From: CAZWQR01 sp964638595 | Lineage (GTDB): Bacteria > Patescibacteriota > Minisyncoccia > Minisyncoccales > PEYH01 | DNA length: 18,168 nucleotides | Direction of reading: 5' to 3' | NCBI GenBank assembly: GCA_964638595.1 | Contig: CAZWYU010000005.1 | Location: forward strand, 1 to 18,168 | Part shown: positions 1 through 8,381 of the stretch, piece by piece | How the letters are laid out: every line of letters begins with the position of its first letter | Numbering within the stretch: position 1 is the stretch's first letter | Made by a program: the position numbers and the translations under genes | The notes under the pieces: generated by a model | Database searches by the model: none | What the model was told of the DNA's origin: nothing | Seen by the model: only the letters and a program-made list of their open reading frames with translations

Positions 1-991
1 ATCAAATGATTTTTTAAAAAATGAAACAGATAGCGTAACTTCTTATTTCAGCGCTGTTTTTCAAGATGAGGAAGTTGAAAAAAATAAAGATTGGCAAACA
101 GTTTTATTTCTAGGTGATATGATGTTTGATAGGGGAGTTGAGTATCAGATTAAGAAAAACAACTTTTATTATCCTTTTAAAAAAATTCATAATTTTTTGA
201 TTGGCGTTGATGTGCTTTTTGCTAATCTTGAAGGTCCTATAGTTAGAGAGCCGAAACAATTTGCTAGAGGATCTCTTCAATTCGCTTTTTCTACCACCAC
301 ACTTAAATTATTAAATTTTTCTGGTTTTGATGTTTTATCTTTAGCCAACAATCATACTCTTAATATGGCACAATATGGATTGGCAGAAACTAGAGAGCTC
401 TTAAAAAATAAAGAGATTGAGCCAATAGGTGACCCCATAGATTGTAATTTAGAATATGTTTATAAGCAAAAAGATTTAGTTATTACTGCCTTTAATAAAA
501 CTTTTCAATCTAATTGTTCAAATGAAGATTTAAAAGAAAAAATCATTCAGCTAAAGAACAAAAATCCAAATAAATTTTTAATAATCAGTCTCCACTGGGG
601 ACAAGAATATCAAGATACCAATTCTTCTGCTCAACAGGAATTAGCTCACATACTGATTGATGCTGGTGCTGACTTAATCATTGGTCATCACCCCCATGTA
701 GTTCAAAATATAGAGGAATATAAAGGCAAACTTATTTTTTATTCATTAGGTAATTTTGTCTTTGACCAATATTTTTCAGAAGAAACCCAGGAAGGTTTAG
801 CAGTGGGTTTAGCTTATAATCAAAATCAGCTTAAATTTTATCTTTTTCCTGTTAAGAGTCATTTAGCCCAACCATTTTTAATGCCTCAAATGGAAGCAAA
901 AGAATTTTTAGATGATTTAGCTATTCGTTCTGGAGAAAATTTGAAAGATGACATAAAATATGCGATAATAGTAAAACAATTAATTCCTTAA
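1..991 (+). CDS. CapA-family metallophosphatase-like protein, 5' end missing
   Basis: The reading frame is open from base 2, so the gene begins before the window; the ATG at 119 is internal, because the family's first motif (LFLGDMMFDRG) straddles it. Further CapA (PGA_cap) motifs follow: NLEGPI, SLANNHTLNMAQYGL, ISLHWGQEYQ and the metal-site block IIGHHPHVVQ with YSLGNFVFDQ near the end. Family members carry a calcineurin-like metallophosphatase fold and are linked to poly-gamma-glutamate or other surface polymer synthesis; the real substrate here is unknown. The visible part is 329 residues, and an N-terminal membrane anchor would lie upstream. It ends 3 nt before the DUF3160 gene, so the two are probably co-transcribed. 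Family assignment is confident; the physiological role is not. Confidence 0.88.
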   Translation, partial: SNDFLKNETDSVTSYFSAVFQDEEVEKNKDWQTVLFLGDMMFDRGVEYQIKKNNFYYPFKKIHNFLIGVDVLFANLEGPIVREPKQFARGSLQFAFSTTTLKLLNFSGFDVLSLANNHTLNMAQYGLAETRELLKNKEIEPIGDPIDCNLEYVYKQKDLVITAFNKTFQSNCSNEDLKEKIIQLKNKNPNKFLIISLHWGQEYQDTNSSAQQELAHILIDAGADLIIGHHPHVVQNIEEYKGKLIFYSLGNFVFDQYFSEETQEGLAVGLAYNQNQLKFYLFPVKSHLAQPFLMPQMEAKEFLDDLAIRSGENLKDDIKYAIIVKQLIP

Positions 992-994
992 TTT

Positions 995-3637
995 ATGAAT
1001 AATAAATTTATAATTGTTTCTTTAGCAGTTGCTTTGATTATAGGAGTGGTTTTAACTATTGTTTTTTCTTTACCCAAAGAAGAACCTAGTCCAAGTTTCA
1101 GTCCTAGTCCTAGTCCAAGCTCCAATCAACCGCCTATAACAGAAGAACCTTTTACAGAAGCTTTATTAACAAAAAGTTTTATTGAGCCAGAAGATATTTC
1201 TTTAGAAGAAATTGATATAGAACCTCAAATTTCTTCTTATCAATTGCCTCTCAATTTAAGCACACTTAGCAATCAGGCAGAGTTTTTTAAAAAAATTCAG
1301 TTAAGTAATGGAGCTAGGGAGTTATTGTCAAAAAATGGTTTTGTGGTTGTAGACACTCCAGAAGACATTGCTAAACAGAGTTATTATGATTTTGAGTTTG
1401 GAGAGCTTAAAGCTTCTGATGAATTTTCTGCGTATTATGAAGCACTTAAAGACAAAGATATTCCTATTTTTGTTACTTCCGATACTTTGCTTCACTTTTA
1501 TCATATCTTTTTTGACTCTACCTTAATGAGGTTAGAAAGGGATGTTTTTTACAATGATGTTTGGCAATTTAGTGAAGAATTTTACCAATACCTTTTAGCT
1601 GAATATAATAAGATTTCTTCAGACCAAGAAGAATTAAAAGAAGCTTTAAAAAGAGATATTGCCTATATTTCTGTGGCTTTAGAACTTTTAAAACCAAAAG
1701 AAAATCAAATTTTAACCGAAAAGATTATAAGAGAAGAAATTTGTGCTGATTTTTCAGATTTTTGGTGCGAGTCTAGGGTTGATGAGTTAATGAAGGAAGA
1801 AAATAATAAGTACTTTTCAGTGGAAGATGCTAAAAACTATAGTTTTGAAATACCTGATTTTGTAAAAGATACTGTTGAGAAGGAACTATCTTTCATAGAA
1901 GGACACGAAGGTTGGGAAAATTCACCGATTTTTCTATATGAAGAAGATTATTCCCAATATGTTCCCAGAGGACATTATACCAAGTCAGAGGTTTTGAAAA
2001 ATTATTTTAGAGCCCTAATGTGGTATGGAAGAATAACAGCCCTAATCAAAGGTTCACCGAACCTAGGGGAGGGAGAGTCAATGTGTACTGGTGTTATGGA
2101 TGGCATAATTTCAGAATATGATGCTAAAATACAAACTCTCCAAGCCACTATTTTATCTAAAAAGTTTGCTCAAAGTGAAACTATTCAAAAAAGTTGGCAG
2201 AGAGTTTATGCTATTACTTCTTTTATGGTTGGAGTTTCTGATGATTTAGGACCCTCTGAATACGGCGCTGTATTAAAAAGTGTTTTAGAAAATCAAACTG
2301 CTTTAACAGATATTTTGGCAAATTATGAAAAAATTAGAAATAAATTGCAGTCTTTAAAATATGAGCCAAAAATTTATAGTGGTTTAGGGAATTGTCAATT
2401 GTTTATGCCTTGTCCACCGCTATCAGATGAAGAAATTGAATCCTTAAAGCCGCAAGCAGAAAAACTTTTGGCAGAAACAAAGGGTTTTCGTTTGATGGGA
2501 CAGAGATTTACTACTGATTCCTGGATTTTTTCAGAAATTGTTTCGCCTTATTCAGGAGAATATAGCGGCGATAGACCAGAGCTTCCTGGTAATGGAAAAC
2601 CATTCACTTTTAGTTGGGATGATGAATTTTCAAGAGAACAAGAAAATAGGCCGTTTAGTTGGACAAAAACTGAAGTTAAGGCCTGTCCGCCTCCTGCTTA
2701 TAGAGAAGTTAAAGGGTTTCCAAGGGGCCTTGATGTAATGGCTGTTTTTGGATCTAAAAGAGCAAAGGAAATTTTAGATGAATTAGGTGATTCTGACTAT
2801 TCTGATTATGATAAAAAACTTTCTGAATTAAAAGAAACTGTAGCAAATGAAAATTGGTATAAAAATATTTACAGCAATTGGCTTTATGTTTTACAGTCTT
2901 TATTTAAAGAATATGGCAAAGGTTATCAGAGCTTTATGCAAACTAAAGCTTGGCAAGATAAACAACTAAACACAGCTCTTGGCTCTTGGGCAGAGCTTAG
3001 ACACGACACTATTCTTTATGTTAAACAAAGCTATACTATGGCAGAGTTAGGCGGTGGAGGACCACTGCCGCCTGTAATAGAAGGTTATGTAGAGCCTGTT
3101 CCTGAATTCTATAATCGCTTGTTAACTTTAACTAAACTGACTAAGAGTGGTTTAACTGATTTAATTCCCGAAGAAGAATTAAAAAAAATTATGATATCTT
3201 CTTCCCTTAAAAATTTAACAGAAGTTTTAGAGAGGTTGCTTGATATTTCCCAGAAAGAACTCAAAAATCAATCTTTAACAAAAAATGATTACGATTATAT
3301 TGACAGTTTTGGAAATAGACTACAGCATATTATTCAATCTCTGTCTGGTAGTGGAGATTTAGAAGCAGATGTTTTAAAGTCTGTTATGGTGGCGGATGTC
3401 CATACTGACGGGAATACTAAAAAAGTCTTGGAAGAAGGTTTAGGTTATTTAAGAACCCTTGTTGCTGCTTATAAGATGCCTCAAGGCAATATAGTATTAG
3501 GAGCTGGTCCCGTGTTTAGTTATTATGAGTTTAAGCATCCTATGAAGGATCGCTTGACAGATGAATCTTGGAGAGAAATGCTTGATTCGGGCAAATCACC
3601 CAAGCTTCCTAAATGGATAAATAATTTTTCAGAATAA
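995..3637 (+). CDS. DUF3160 domain protein, membrane-anchored and exported
   Basis: An 880-residue protein with one N-terminal hydrophobic segment (about residues 5-26) and no lipobox cysteine, followed by a low-complexity Ser/Pro linker (about 30-48) and one very large domain filling the rest. The block FVTSDTLLHFYHIFFD near residues 158-173, with the later Trp- and Glu-rich helical stretches, is what I recognise as DUF3160, a family of unknown function. The Ser/Pro tether suggests that the domain sits outside the cytoplasmic membrane. It starts 3 nt after the CapA-like gene and ends 4 nt before the FKBP fusion, so the three form one transcription unit. No recognisable Shine-Dalgarno precedes the ATG. 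No catalytic residues can be assigned. Confidence 0.8.
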   Translation: MNNKFIIVSLAVALIIGVVLTIVFSLPKEEPSPSFSPSPSPSSNQPPITEEPFTEALLTKSFIEPEDISLEEIDIEPQISSYQLPLNLSTLSNQAEFFKKIQLSNGARELLSKNGFVVVDTPEDIAKQSYYDFEFGELKASDEFSAYYEALKDKDIPIFVTSDTLLHFYHIFFDSTLMRLERDVFYNDVWQFSEEFYQYLLAEYNKISSDQEELKEALKRDIAYISVALELLKPKENQILTEKIIREEICADFSDFWCESRVDELMKEENNKYFSVEDAKNYSFEIPDFVKDTVEKELSFIEGHEGWENSPIFLYEEDYSQYVPRGHYTKSEVLKNYFRALMWYGRITALIKGSPNLGEGESMCTGVMDGIISEYDAKIQTLQATILSKKFAQSETIQKSWQRVYAITSFMVGVSDDLGPSEYGAVLKSVLENQTALTDILANYEKIRNKLQSLKYEPKIYSGLGNCQLFMPCPPLSDEEIESLKPQAEKLLAETKGFRLMGQRFTTDSWIFSEIVSPYSGEYSGDRPELPGNGKPFTFSWDDEFSREQENRPFSWTKTEVKACPPPAYREVKGFPRGLDVMAVFGSKRAKEILDELGDSDYSDYDKKLSELKETVANENWYKNIYSNWLYVLQSLFKEYGKGYQSFMQTKAWQDKQLNTALGSWAELRHDTILYVKQSYTMAELGGGGPLPPVIEGYVEPVPEFYNRLLTLTKLTKSGLTDLIPEEELKKIMISSSLKNLTEVLERLLDISQKELKNQSLTKNDYDYIDSFGNRLQHIIQSLSGSGDLEADVLKSVMVADVHTDGNTKKVLEEGLGYLRTLVAAYKMPQGNIVLGAGPVFSYYEFKHPMKDRLTDESWREMLDSGKSPKLPKWINNFSE

Positions 3638-3641
3638 TTTT

Positions 3642-4541
3642 ATGAATAAAAATATAATTTTAGTAGCAATTCCTATTTTACTGATAATCGTTTTAGGTTT
3701 CTATCTTTATCAGCAACCTAAGGAAGAAAAAGAGGAACCAAAAGAACAAAATTTTTTAGAAAAAGAATATTTTTCTCTTCAAATACCAGAAGGCTGGATA
3801 GAAAATCAAAAAACATTTCCAGGGGCAGCAACTATGCTATCTAATCCTAATGAAAAGATTACAGATTCAATTATAAAAGAGTTAGGTTTTAGAAGTTATT
3901 TTGCAATAGTCTATGAATATAATTTAGAGGAAAATTTTGAGGCATTTATTGATTATGCAAAGCAGGGAATTTCAAACGAACAGGCAGGCGTTATAATTGA
4001 AAATGAGAAAGAATTAACTATAAATGAAAAACCAGCTTATTTATTAGAAGGCAAAGTAACTCAAGAAGGGGCTAAATTTAAAGTTTTTATTGTGCTGGTA
4101 AAAGGAATGGGGTCAGATGTTTGGATGATTACATTTAATACGGTTTTAGATAATTGGCAACAGTATGAAGATATTTTCTATCAAACAATTAATTCCTTTA
4201 AAGTCTTAAAAGAAAAAGAAACAATGCAAACAGAGATTATAAAAGAAGGTACAGGAGAAGAGGCACAAAAAGGAGATACTCTAACTGTTCACTATAGAGG
4301 AGAATTGGAAGATGGCACTCAGTTTGATTCAAGCATTGATAAGGGAGAGCCTTTTAGCTTTACTCTTGGACAAGGACAAGTTATTAAAGGTTGGGATTTG
4401 GGTCTAGTTGGAATGAAAGCGGGAGAAGAGAAAAAGTTAATTATACCTTCTCACTTGGCTTATGGAGAAGCAGGGGCAGGAGAGACTATTCCGCCAAATG
4501 CTACTTTGATATTTTATATTGAACTGATTGAGATAAACTAG
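3642..4541 (+). CDS. PsbP-like domain fused to FKBP-type peptidyl-prolyl isomerase, membrane-anchored
   Basis: A 299-residue protein with an N-terminal membrane anchor (about 4-23), a charged Lys/Glu linker, a PsbP/DcrB-like alpha-beta domain (about 42-187, opening YFSLQIPEGW and closing with the typical INSFKV), then a complete FKBP domain (about 195-299). The FKBP pocket residues are retained: Tyr218 (VHYRG), Phe228-Asp229 (QFDSS), Val247-Ile248, Trp251, Tyr274 (AYGEAG) and Phe291, so isomerase activity is expected. By its anchor it should act on exported proteins, possibly its DUF3160 and CapA neighbours, which lie in the same operon. The FKBP call is secure; the PsbP-like call rests on the general pattern only. 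Confidence 0.87.
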   Translation: MNKNIILVAIPILLIIVLGFYLYQQPKEEKEEPKEQNFLEKEYFSLQIPEGWIENQKTFPGAATMLSNPNEKITDSIIKELGFRSYFAIVYEYNLEENFEAFIDYAKQGISNEQAGVIIENEKELTINEKPAYLLEGKVTQEGAKFKVFIVLVKGMGSDVWMITFNTVLDNWQQYEDIFYQTINSFKVLKEKETMQTEIIKEGTGEEAQKGDTLTVHYRGELEDGTQFDSSIDKGEPFSFTLGQGQVIKGWDLGLVGMKAGEEKKLIIPSHLAYGEAGAGETIPPNATLIFYIELIEIN

Positions 4542-4556
4542 TTGTTATAAAAAAAA

Positions 4557-4585
4557 TGGTCCCTATTAAATATTATCAGGGACCA
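4557..4585 (-). terminator. Rho-independent terminator of the DUF502-like gene
   Basis: Perfect 8-bp inverted repeat TGGTCCCT (4557-4564) / AGGGACCA (4578-4585) with a 13-nt loop. Read on the minus strand the stem is followed directly by a run of eight T, so it terminates minus-strand transcription. The stop codon of the minus-strand gene (4566-4568) lies inside the loop. On the plus strand no T run follows, so it is not an obvious terminator for the FKBP operon. Confidence 0.85.
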
Positions 4586-5183
4586 ATACGGTAATACAAG
4601 GAGGTTTTGATAGATTTAAGGCTTCTTCTGGGAATTTTGTACCCAATACAAATCTTGTGTTTTCGGGCAATTTTACAAAACCGAATGTTCCTAATTGTCT
4701 TACATAATCTGGCGTTGTTAAATTTGAGAACTCGATTTTGTCTATTCCAACAGAAATAATTTGGCCAGAAAGAGGCAATGGAGCACTGGGTAAAGTTACC
4801 TTATATTCAATCTCTCCATCTTCGTCGAGCCTGATTTCGTCTAGCCAACACATAAACTTGGCGCCTCCCCAGATTATTCTTACTACGGGCCACTCTTTAT
4901 TGTTATTTCCCTTAGCTTTGATTTTAAGCACAGACAAAAAAGGGAACATCTTTTCTAGTCTTTTGATTGGATGGATTAAGATAACCACGTATCCCATTAT
5001 TAATATAATGAACAGAGACATAGTTAGGTTAATAGGTAACCTGAAGCTCGTGACTATTTCTGGCATAGCCATTTTTGACCAGATAGCGTTGTTGAATTTT
5101 AGCACGGTGTATATTATCCAGCCAATTAGGACCATAGGTAATAAAGTTATTATACCCGCCTTAAATGCTTCCTTTAGTCTCAT
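4566..5183 (-). CDS. DUF502-like membrane protein
   Basis: A 205-residue protein with two membrane spans (about 10-30 and 51-72) and a soluble C-terminal domain rich in beta-type sequence. The N-terminal layout (short basic start, LKEAFKAGIITLLPMVLIGW) and the late block APLPLSGQIISVGIDKIEF with a Gly-Phe turn resemble DUF502 membrane proteins, in which a P-x-x-SG motif follows the second span. The resemblance is moderate, so another two-span family is possible. The start is supported by a strong Shine-Dalgarno (GGAGGTG, 7 nt upstream of the ATG). A sigma70-type promoter and a terminator flank the gene, so it is monocistronic and divergent from the HD-domain gene. Confidence 0.72.
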   Translation of the reverse strand: MRLKEAFKAGIITLLPMVLIGWIIYTVLKFNNAIWSKMAMPEIVTSFRLPINLTMSLFIILIMGYVVILIHPIKRLEKMFPFLSVLKIKAKGNNNKEWPVVRIIWGGAKFMCWLDEIRLDEDGEIEYKVTLPSAPLPLSGQIISVGIDKIEFSNLTTPDYVRQLGTFGFVKLPENTRFVLGTKFPEEALNLSKPPCITVLVPDNI

Positions 5184-5214
5184 ATTAACACCTCCAAAAA
5201 AAATAGCTAATGTT

Positions 5215-5244
5215 ATTCTAGTATTTTATTCACTGTTTTGTCAA
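5215..5244 (-). promoter_or_regulatory. Sigma70-type promoter of the DUF502-like gene
   Basis: On the minus strand, TTGACA (5244-5239), 18-nt spacer, TAGAAT (5220-5215). The expected transcription start near 5208 gives a leader of about 25 nt that holds the GGAGGTG ribosome binding site. The -35 box lies within the promoter region of the divergent HD-domain gene, so the two may interfere with each other. Confidence 0.7.
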
Positions 5245-5253
5245 TAAATTAAA

Positions 5254-5262
5254 TGTTATAAT
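5254..5262 (+). promoter_or_regulatory. Extended -10 promoter of the HD-domain gene, leaderless start
   Basis: TGTTATAAT is a perfect extended -10 (TG-n-TATAAT). Only 8 nt separate the hexamer from the ATG at 5271, so transcription should start at or within 2 nt of the start codon. No Shine-Dalgarno is present. TTGTCA at 5238-5243 is only 13 nt upstream and is unlikely to serve as the -35 box. Confidence 0.65.
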
Positions 5263-5270
5263 GAACCAAT

Positions 5271-5933
5271 ATGTTCAATTTAAAAACTGTAGAAAAAAAT
5301 CCCCAGATTAAGGAATTTATTAACAAAAGCACAAAATTTTTAGGTCTTTATCACTACACAGATCATGGTATAGACCATGCCAATTTAGTGGCTGATAGGG
5401 CTCGTTATCTGGCTCAACAGTTAGATTTCTCTAAAAAAGATGAAGAACTTTGTGCTATTTCTGGTTTTACCCACGATATGGGTAATTTTTTAGGCAGAAA
5501 AGACCATGAATACTGGGGAGCTTTGCTTTTTCATTCTGTTTTTCAAGGAGAGCTTCCAGAAGAAGATATGGTTACAATTATGCAAGCTATATCTAATCAT
5601 GATGATTATTATGCTAGGGTTGTTAGTAAAGTAGCGGCTGTTTTAATTTTAGCTGACAAATCCGATGTTAGGAGAAGCAGGGTAGAAGAAAAAGACAAGG
5701 AAATGATTAAAAAGGATATTCATAATAGAGTTAATTTTGCTGCAACTGATAATAAATTTGAAGTTGATAAAAAAGATAAAAAAGTAGTTTTAGAACTAAA
5801 AATTGATACTAGCTTTGTTCAAGTAATGGAATATTTTGAGATATTTACCAAAAGAATGGTTCAATGCCGAAAAGCAGCAGAATTTTTAAATTACAATTTT
5901 GCTTTGATAATAAACGATTTTAAGCTTCTATAA
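5271..5933 (+). CDS. HD-domain metal-dependent phosphohydrolase
   Basis: A 220-residue protein with a full set of HD-superfamily metal ligands: His36 (GIDHANLV), the His68-Asp69 doublet (FTHDMGN), His79, His110 (NHDD) and Asp129 (LILADKSDVRRSRV). This pattern marks a metal-dependent phosphohydrolase, but the substrate (nucleotide, cyclic nucleotide or other phosphate ester) cannot be read from the sequence. A beta-rich C-terminal segment (about 150-185) follows the HD fold. The gene stands alone between its own promoter and a strong terminator. The ATG is chosen because it lies just downstream of an extended -10, implying leaderless translation; no ribosome binding site is visible. Confidence 0.88.
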   Translation: MFNLKTVEKNPQIKEFINKSTKFLGLYHYTDHGIDHANLVADRARYLAQQLDFSKKDEELCAISGFTHDMGNFLGRKDHEYWGALLFHSVFQGELPEEDMVTIMQAISNHDDYYARVVSKVAAVLILADKSDVRRSRVEEKDKEMIKKDIHNRVNFAATDNKFEVDKKDKKVVLELKIDTSFVQVMEYFEIFTKRMVQCRKAAEFLNYNFALIINDFKLL

Positions 5934-5949
5934 ATTTAACAGGAAGGGA

Positions 5950-5983
5950 CTAAAAAACAGCCTTTTTATAGGCTGTTTTTTAG
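5950..5983. terminator. Bidirectional terminator between the HD-domain and PriA-like genes
   Basis: Perfect 13-bp stem, CTAAAAAACAGCC (5950-5962) / GGCTGTTTTTTAG (5971-5983), with an 8-nt loop. The A and T runs inside the arms give a U-rich 3' side in both directions, so it can end both convergent genes. The PriA-like stop codon (5980-5982) is part of one arm. Confidence 0.9.
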
Positions 5984-7857
5984 TTAAGAGAAATTGGCTC
6001 TACGTCTATCGTCCAATTTTTCCTAGCCAACTGTCTAATTATTTGTGTTTTGTTATAGTCTTTTTTCTTAATTTTGATTATCAAATGCCATAGGTATTTA
6101 TTTTTTAATTTAGGGACTAGGGCTAGACTGGGACCTATAACTTTAATTTCTGGAATGTATTTTTCCAGTTTTGCTTTTAAATTAATAGCTTCTCTTTTTC
6201 CTTTTTGCATTGATTCATCTGAATATACTAATTTTATTATTTTGCAAAAAGGTGGATAATTAAGAGATTTTCTATTTTCAATTTCTTGATTATAAAAATT
6301 TTCTATTTCATCTTTCTTAATTTTTTTTATTAAATCTAAATCTTTGTTATAAGTTTGAAGAAAAAATTTTTTACTAATATTTTGTAGATTGAATATTAGA
6401 TTAAAAAAATTTTCGCTAGCGCGATATTCTGGTATATTAATCAAAGTATCAGCCGAAATAATTGCTCCTAAGGTAAAAGTTTTTTTGAATTTGTAAGCAT
6501 AACTTAAAAATAATTGAGTAGTAATTAATATATCGTATTTTTTTTCTTTAATTTGTTTTAATATCTTTTTCTGAACATTTTTTTTAGGAGCTGTGTCTTT
6601 ATCAAAAATCACAGTTTTGAAATTTTTAAGTTCTTGAGCAATTTTTTGAGTACCAGAACCAAAAAATTCAAGACGCCAATTTCCGCATTTAGGACAAACA
6701 GATGGTGCCTTTGTAATTTTTAAACAATGATGGCAGACCATTGCGTTTTTTTTGTTTTCAAAATTTTTGTGAAAAACCATAGGTACTCCGCATTCAGGGC
6801 ATTTAAAAACATAACCGCAGTCTCTACAGCGCACAGAGCTTGCCAAACCCTTTCTATTGCTGAAAATTATTACCTGATTACCATTTTTGACGGTTTGCGC
6901 AATTTGTTCTTTTAATTCATCACTCAATAGTCTGTAATTACCTTTTTCTCTTTCTTCTTTCATATCAATAATAGAAAGCCCTGTATTTTGCTTTTTTTCT
7001 TCCTTAATCAATTTATATTTTTTTTCTTTTGTAAAATAGAAACTTTCGACAGAAGGTATTGAGGTGCCCAAGATTATCTGGGCTCCGTTTAGTTGGGCTA
7101 ATTTCAAAGCCACACTTTTAGTATGATACTTAGGATTTAAGTCCCATGATTTATAATTTAAGCTTTCTTCTTTTTCTAAGATAATAAGAGAAAGATTGCA
7201 AAAAGGTAGAAACAGAGATGCTCTGGTTCCTATGATAATCCTTGTTTTGTTAGATGAGACATTTTTAAAAGTTTTAAAGGCTTTATTTTCTTTTATTTGT
7301 CCATGAAAAATTTCTGTTTGCGGGTCTATCTTTTTTGCCCAACTGAAATATTTTTTTAATAGGTTTTTTTCAGGAACAAGGAATAAAACTTGATTATTCT
7401 TTTTTATTTTTTTCTCGTAAAAAGCTTGTCTTTCTTCTTGCCACAGAAGAATTGGTTTTTTCAACTTTTGCGATTTGCTTGCTAACAATTTTAAATCTAA
7501 TCCTTCTGGATTTTTTCTATTAATATTTTTTTTTGGAATAAAACTTTTTAAAACAATGCCTTGAGGGGTTAAATAAAAGCGGGAAATAAAATCAGCCAAT
7601 TGCATTTGCTGGCTGCTAATTACTGGTTTTTTGGTAATTATTTGAGAAACAGGATTAAGAGAAAATCCAGCTTTTTTAATTTCTATTTTGTGATTTTTTA
7701 AATCTTTTACCTTGCAAACTATTCCTTTAACCTCTGAATTCTTAACTTTTATCAAGACCAAAGCTCCAACAGCTGGTTTTTCACTTGAAAAATAGGTTAA
7801 AGTTTCTAACTCTTTTCCTTTTATTTTAATAAGAGGGATTATTTCTAATATAAACAT
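5980..7857 (-). CDS. priA: PriA-like primosomal protein with degenerate helicase motifs
   Basis: A 625-residue homologue of replication-restart protein PriA. The N terminus (FILEIIPLIKI) matches the 3'-DNA-binding domain start, and the eight zinc cysteines are intact (C344, C347, C353, C356, C375, C378, C388, C391). The ATPase core is recognisable but its motifs are lost: the Walker A position reads LLWQEERQAFY (135-147) with no GKT; the DEEH box reads EKEE (about 228-231); GSATPS reads GTSIPS (264-269); GTQMLAKGH is replaced around 446-455; and the arginine-finger motif QVAGRAGR around 490-497 has no Arg. ATP-driven helicase activity is therefore unlikely, while DNA binding and scaffolding may persist. 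Actinobacterial PriA proteins with lost helicase motifs are a known parallel. The reading frame is intact and under a good promoter, so it is not a pseudogene. Confidence 0.88.
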   Translation of the reverse strand: MFILEIIPLIKIKGKELETLTYFSSEKPAVGALVLIKVKNSEVKGIVCKVKDLKNHKIEIKKAGFSLNPVSQIITKKPVISSQQMQLADFISRFYLTPQGIVLKSFIPKKNINRKNPEGLDLKLLASKSQKLKKPILLWQEERQAFYEKKIKKNNQVLFLVPEKNLLKKYFSWAKKIDPQTEIFHGQIKENKAFKTFKNVSSNKTRIIIGTRASLFLPFCNLSLIILEKEESLNYKSWDLNPKYHTKSVALKLAQLNGAQIILGTSIPSVESFYFTKEKKYKLIKEEKKQNTGLSIIDMKEEREKGNYRLLSDELKEQIAQTVKNGNQVIIFSNRKGLASSVRCRDCGYVFKCPECGVPMVFHKNFENKKNAMVCHHCLKITKAPSVCPKCGNWRLEFFGSGTQKIAQELKNFKTVIFDKDTAPKKNVQKKILKQIKEKKYDILITTQLFLSYAYKFKKTFTLGAIISADTLINIPEYRASENFFNLIFNLQNISKKFFLQTYNKDLDLIKKIKKDEIENFYNQEIENRKSLNYPPFCKIIKLVYSDESMQKGKREAINLKAKLEKYIPEIKVIGPSLALVPKLKNKYLWHLIIKIKKKDYNKTQIIRQLARKNWTIDVEPISLN

Positions 7858-7869
7858 AAGTTTATGTTC

Positions 7870-7898
7870 AGTATATTGCTTATATTTCTGGCGGTCAA
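7870..7898 (-). promoter_or_regulatory. Sigma70-type promoter of the PriA-like gene
   Basis: On the minus strand, TTGACC (7898-7893), 17-nt spacer, TATACT (7875-7870). The hexamer ends 12 nt before the ATG, so the expected leader is only about 5-6 nt, with no room for a Shine-Dalgarno. Confidence 0.68.
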
Positions 7899-7921
7899 TT
7901 TTATATATCTCTTATTATAAT

Positions 7922-7965
7922 ATAAAAAAAAGCCTTTTCGTCAGAAGAAATGACTACTAAGGCTT
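7922..7965 (-). terminator. Rho-independent terminator of the small two-span membrane protein gene
   Basis: On the minus strand the outer stem AAGCCTT / AAGGCTT (7965-7959 with 7936-7930) encloses an inner GTCA/TGAC pair and is followed by a T run (7929-7924). It starts 8 nt after the stop codon and separates this gene from the PriA-like gene promoter. Confidence 0.82.
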
Positions 7966-7972
7966 ATGATGC

Positions 7973-8233
7973 TTACCAAATATCTCCAAGTGAGTCGCCG
8001 CGTGCTGCAAAAATGCATGCTAGCAACTGCACAAAAAACGCAAAGCCGAGACATCCTAGAAAAATCCAGAGCTCAATGTACTTAACTTTTTCCATAGCTC
8101 TATAAAATTTTTCCACGGTTAATAATTGGTCAGGCGCTAGAAACATCCAGACCATTCCTCCTCCAACCGTTACTGTTCCTAACAAAAATGAAAGAAAAGT
8201 CTTCTTTTTGTTTTTTTTGAGCAAGAAACTCAT
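7973..8233 (-). CDS. Small membrane protein with two predicted spans, unknown function
   Basis: 86 residues with a Lys-rich N terminus (KKNKKKTF), a first hydrophobic segment (about 13-33, containing GTVTVGGGMVWMFLA) and a second (about 54-74); the connecting loop and the N terminus are basic, suggesting that the N terminus is cytoplasmic. I do not recognise a family. The start is ambiguous: the Shine-Dalgarno AAGGAG abuts the ATG at 8233 with no spacer, so initiation at the TTG codon at 8224, 9 nt from that site, is a real alternative and would shorten the protein by three residues. Its own consensus promoter and terminator make it a monocistronic, probably well-expressed gene. Confidence 0.72.
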   Translation of the reverse strand: MSFLLKKNKKKTFLSFLLGTVTVGGGMVWMFLAPDQLLTVEKFYRAMEKVKYIELWIFLGCLGFAFFVQLLACIFAARGDSLGDIW

Positions 8234-8261
8234 CTCCTTGTTCTTAAGTTACTAATTTAAT

Positions 8262-8290
8262 ATTATAAGATAAATAATATTTTTAGTCAA
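8262..8290 (-). promoter_or_regulatory. Near-consensus sigma70-type promoter of the small two-span membrane protein
   Basis: On the minus strand, TTGACT (8290-8285), a 17-nt spacer and a perfect TATAAT (8267-8262). Transcription should start near 8255, giving a leader of about 22 nt that contains AAGGAG. Confidence 0.82.
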
Positions 8291-8381
8291 TACTTAATTG
8301 CGTTTGGATCAAATTTGTGCCATCGACTAATTTATGTTATGGCTGTATTGTAACCACGGGGGTTTCTGGCTATCCACAAAA

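Noticed and set aside
4738..5247. 169-aa plus-strand ORF
   Set aside because: It is the antisense shadow of the DUF502-like gene, which has its own promoter, Shine-Dalgarno and terminator.
5980..7857. PriA-like gene as a pseudogene
   Set aside because: Full-length frame without stops, all eight zinc cysteines kept, and a good promoter and terminator.
8370..8378. DnaA box and possible replication origin (CTATCCACA)
   Set aside because: Only one imperfect box, no cluster and no dnaA or dnaN nearby; TTATCCACT at 12861-12869 lies inside murC.
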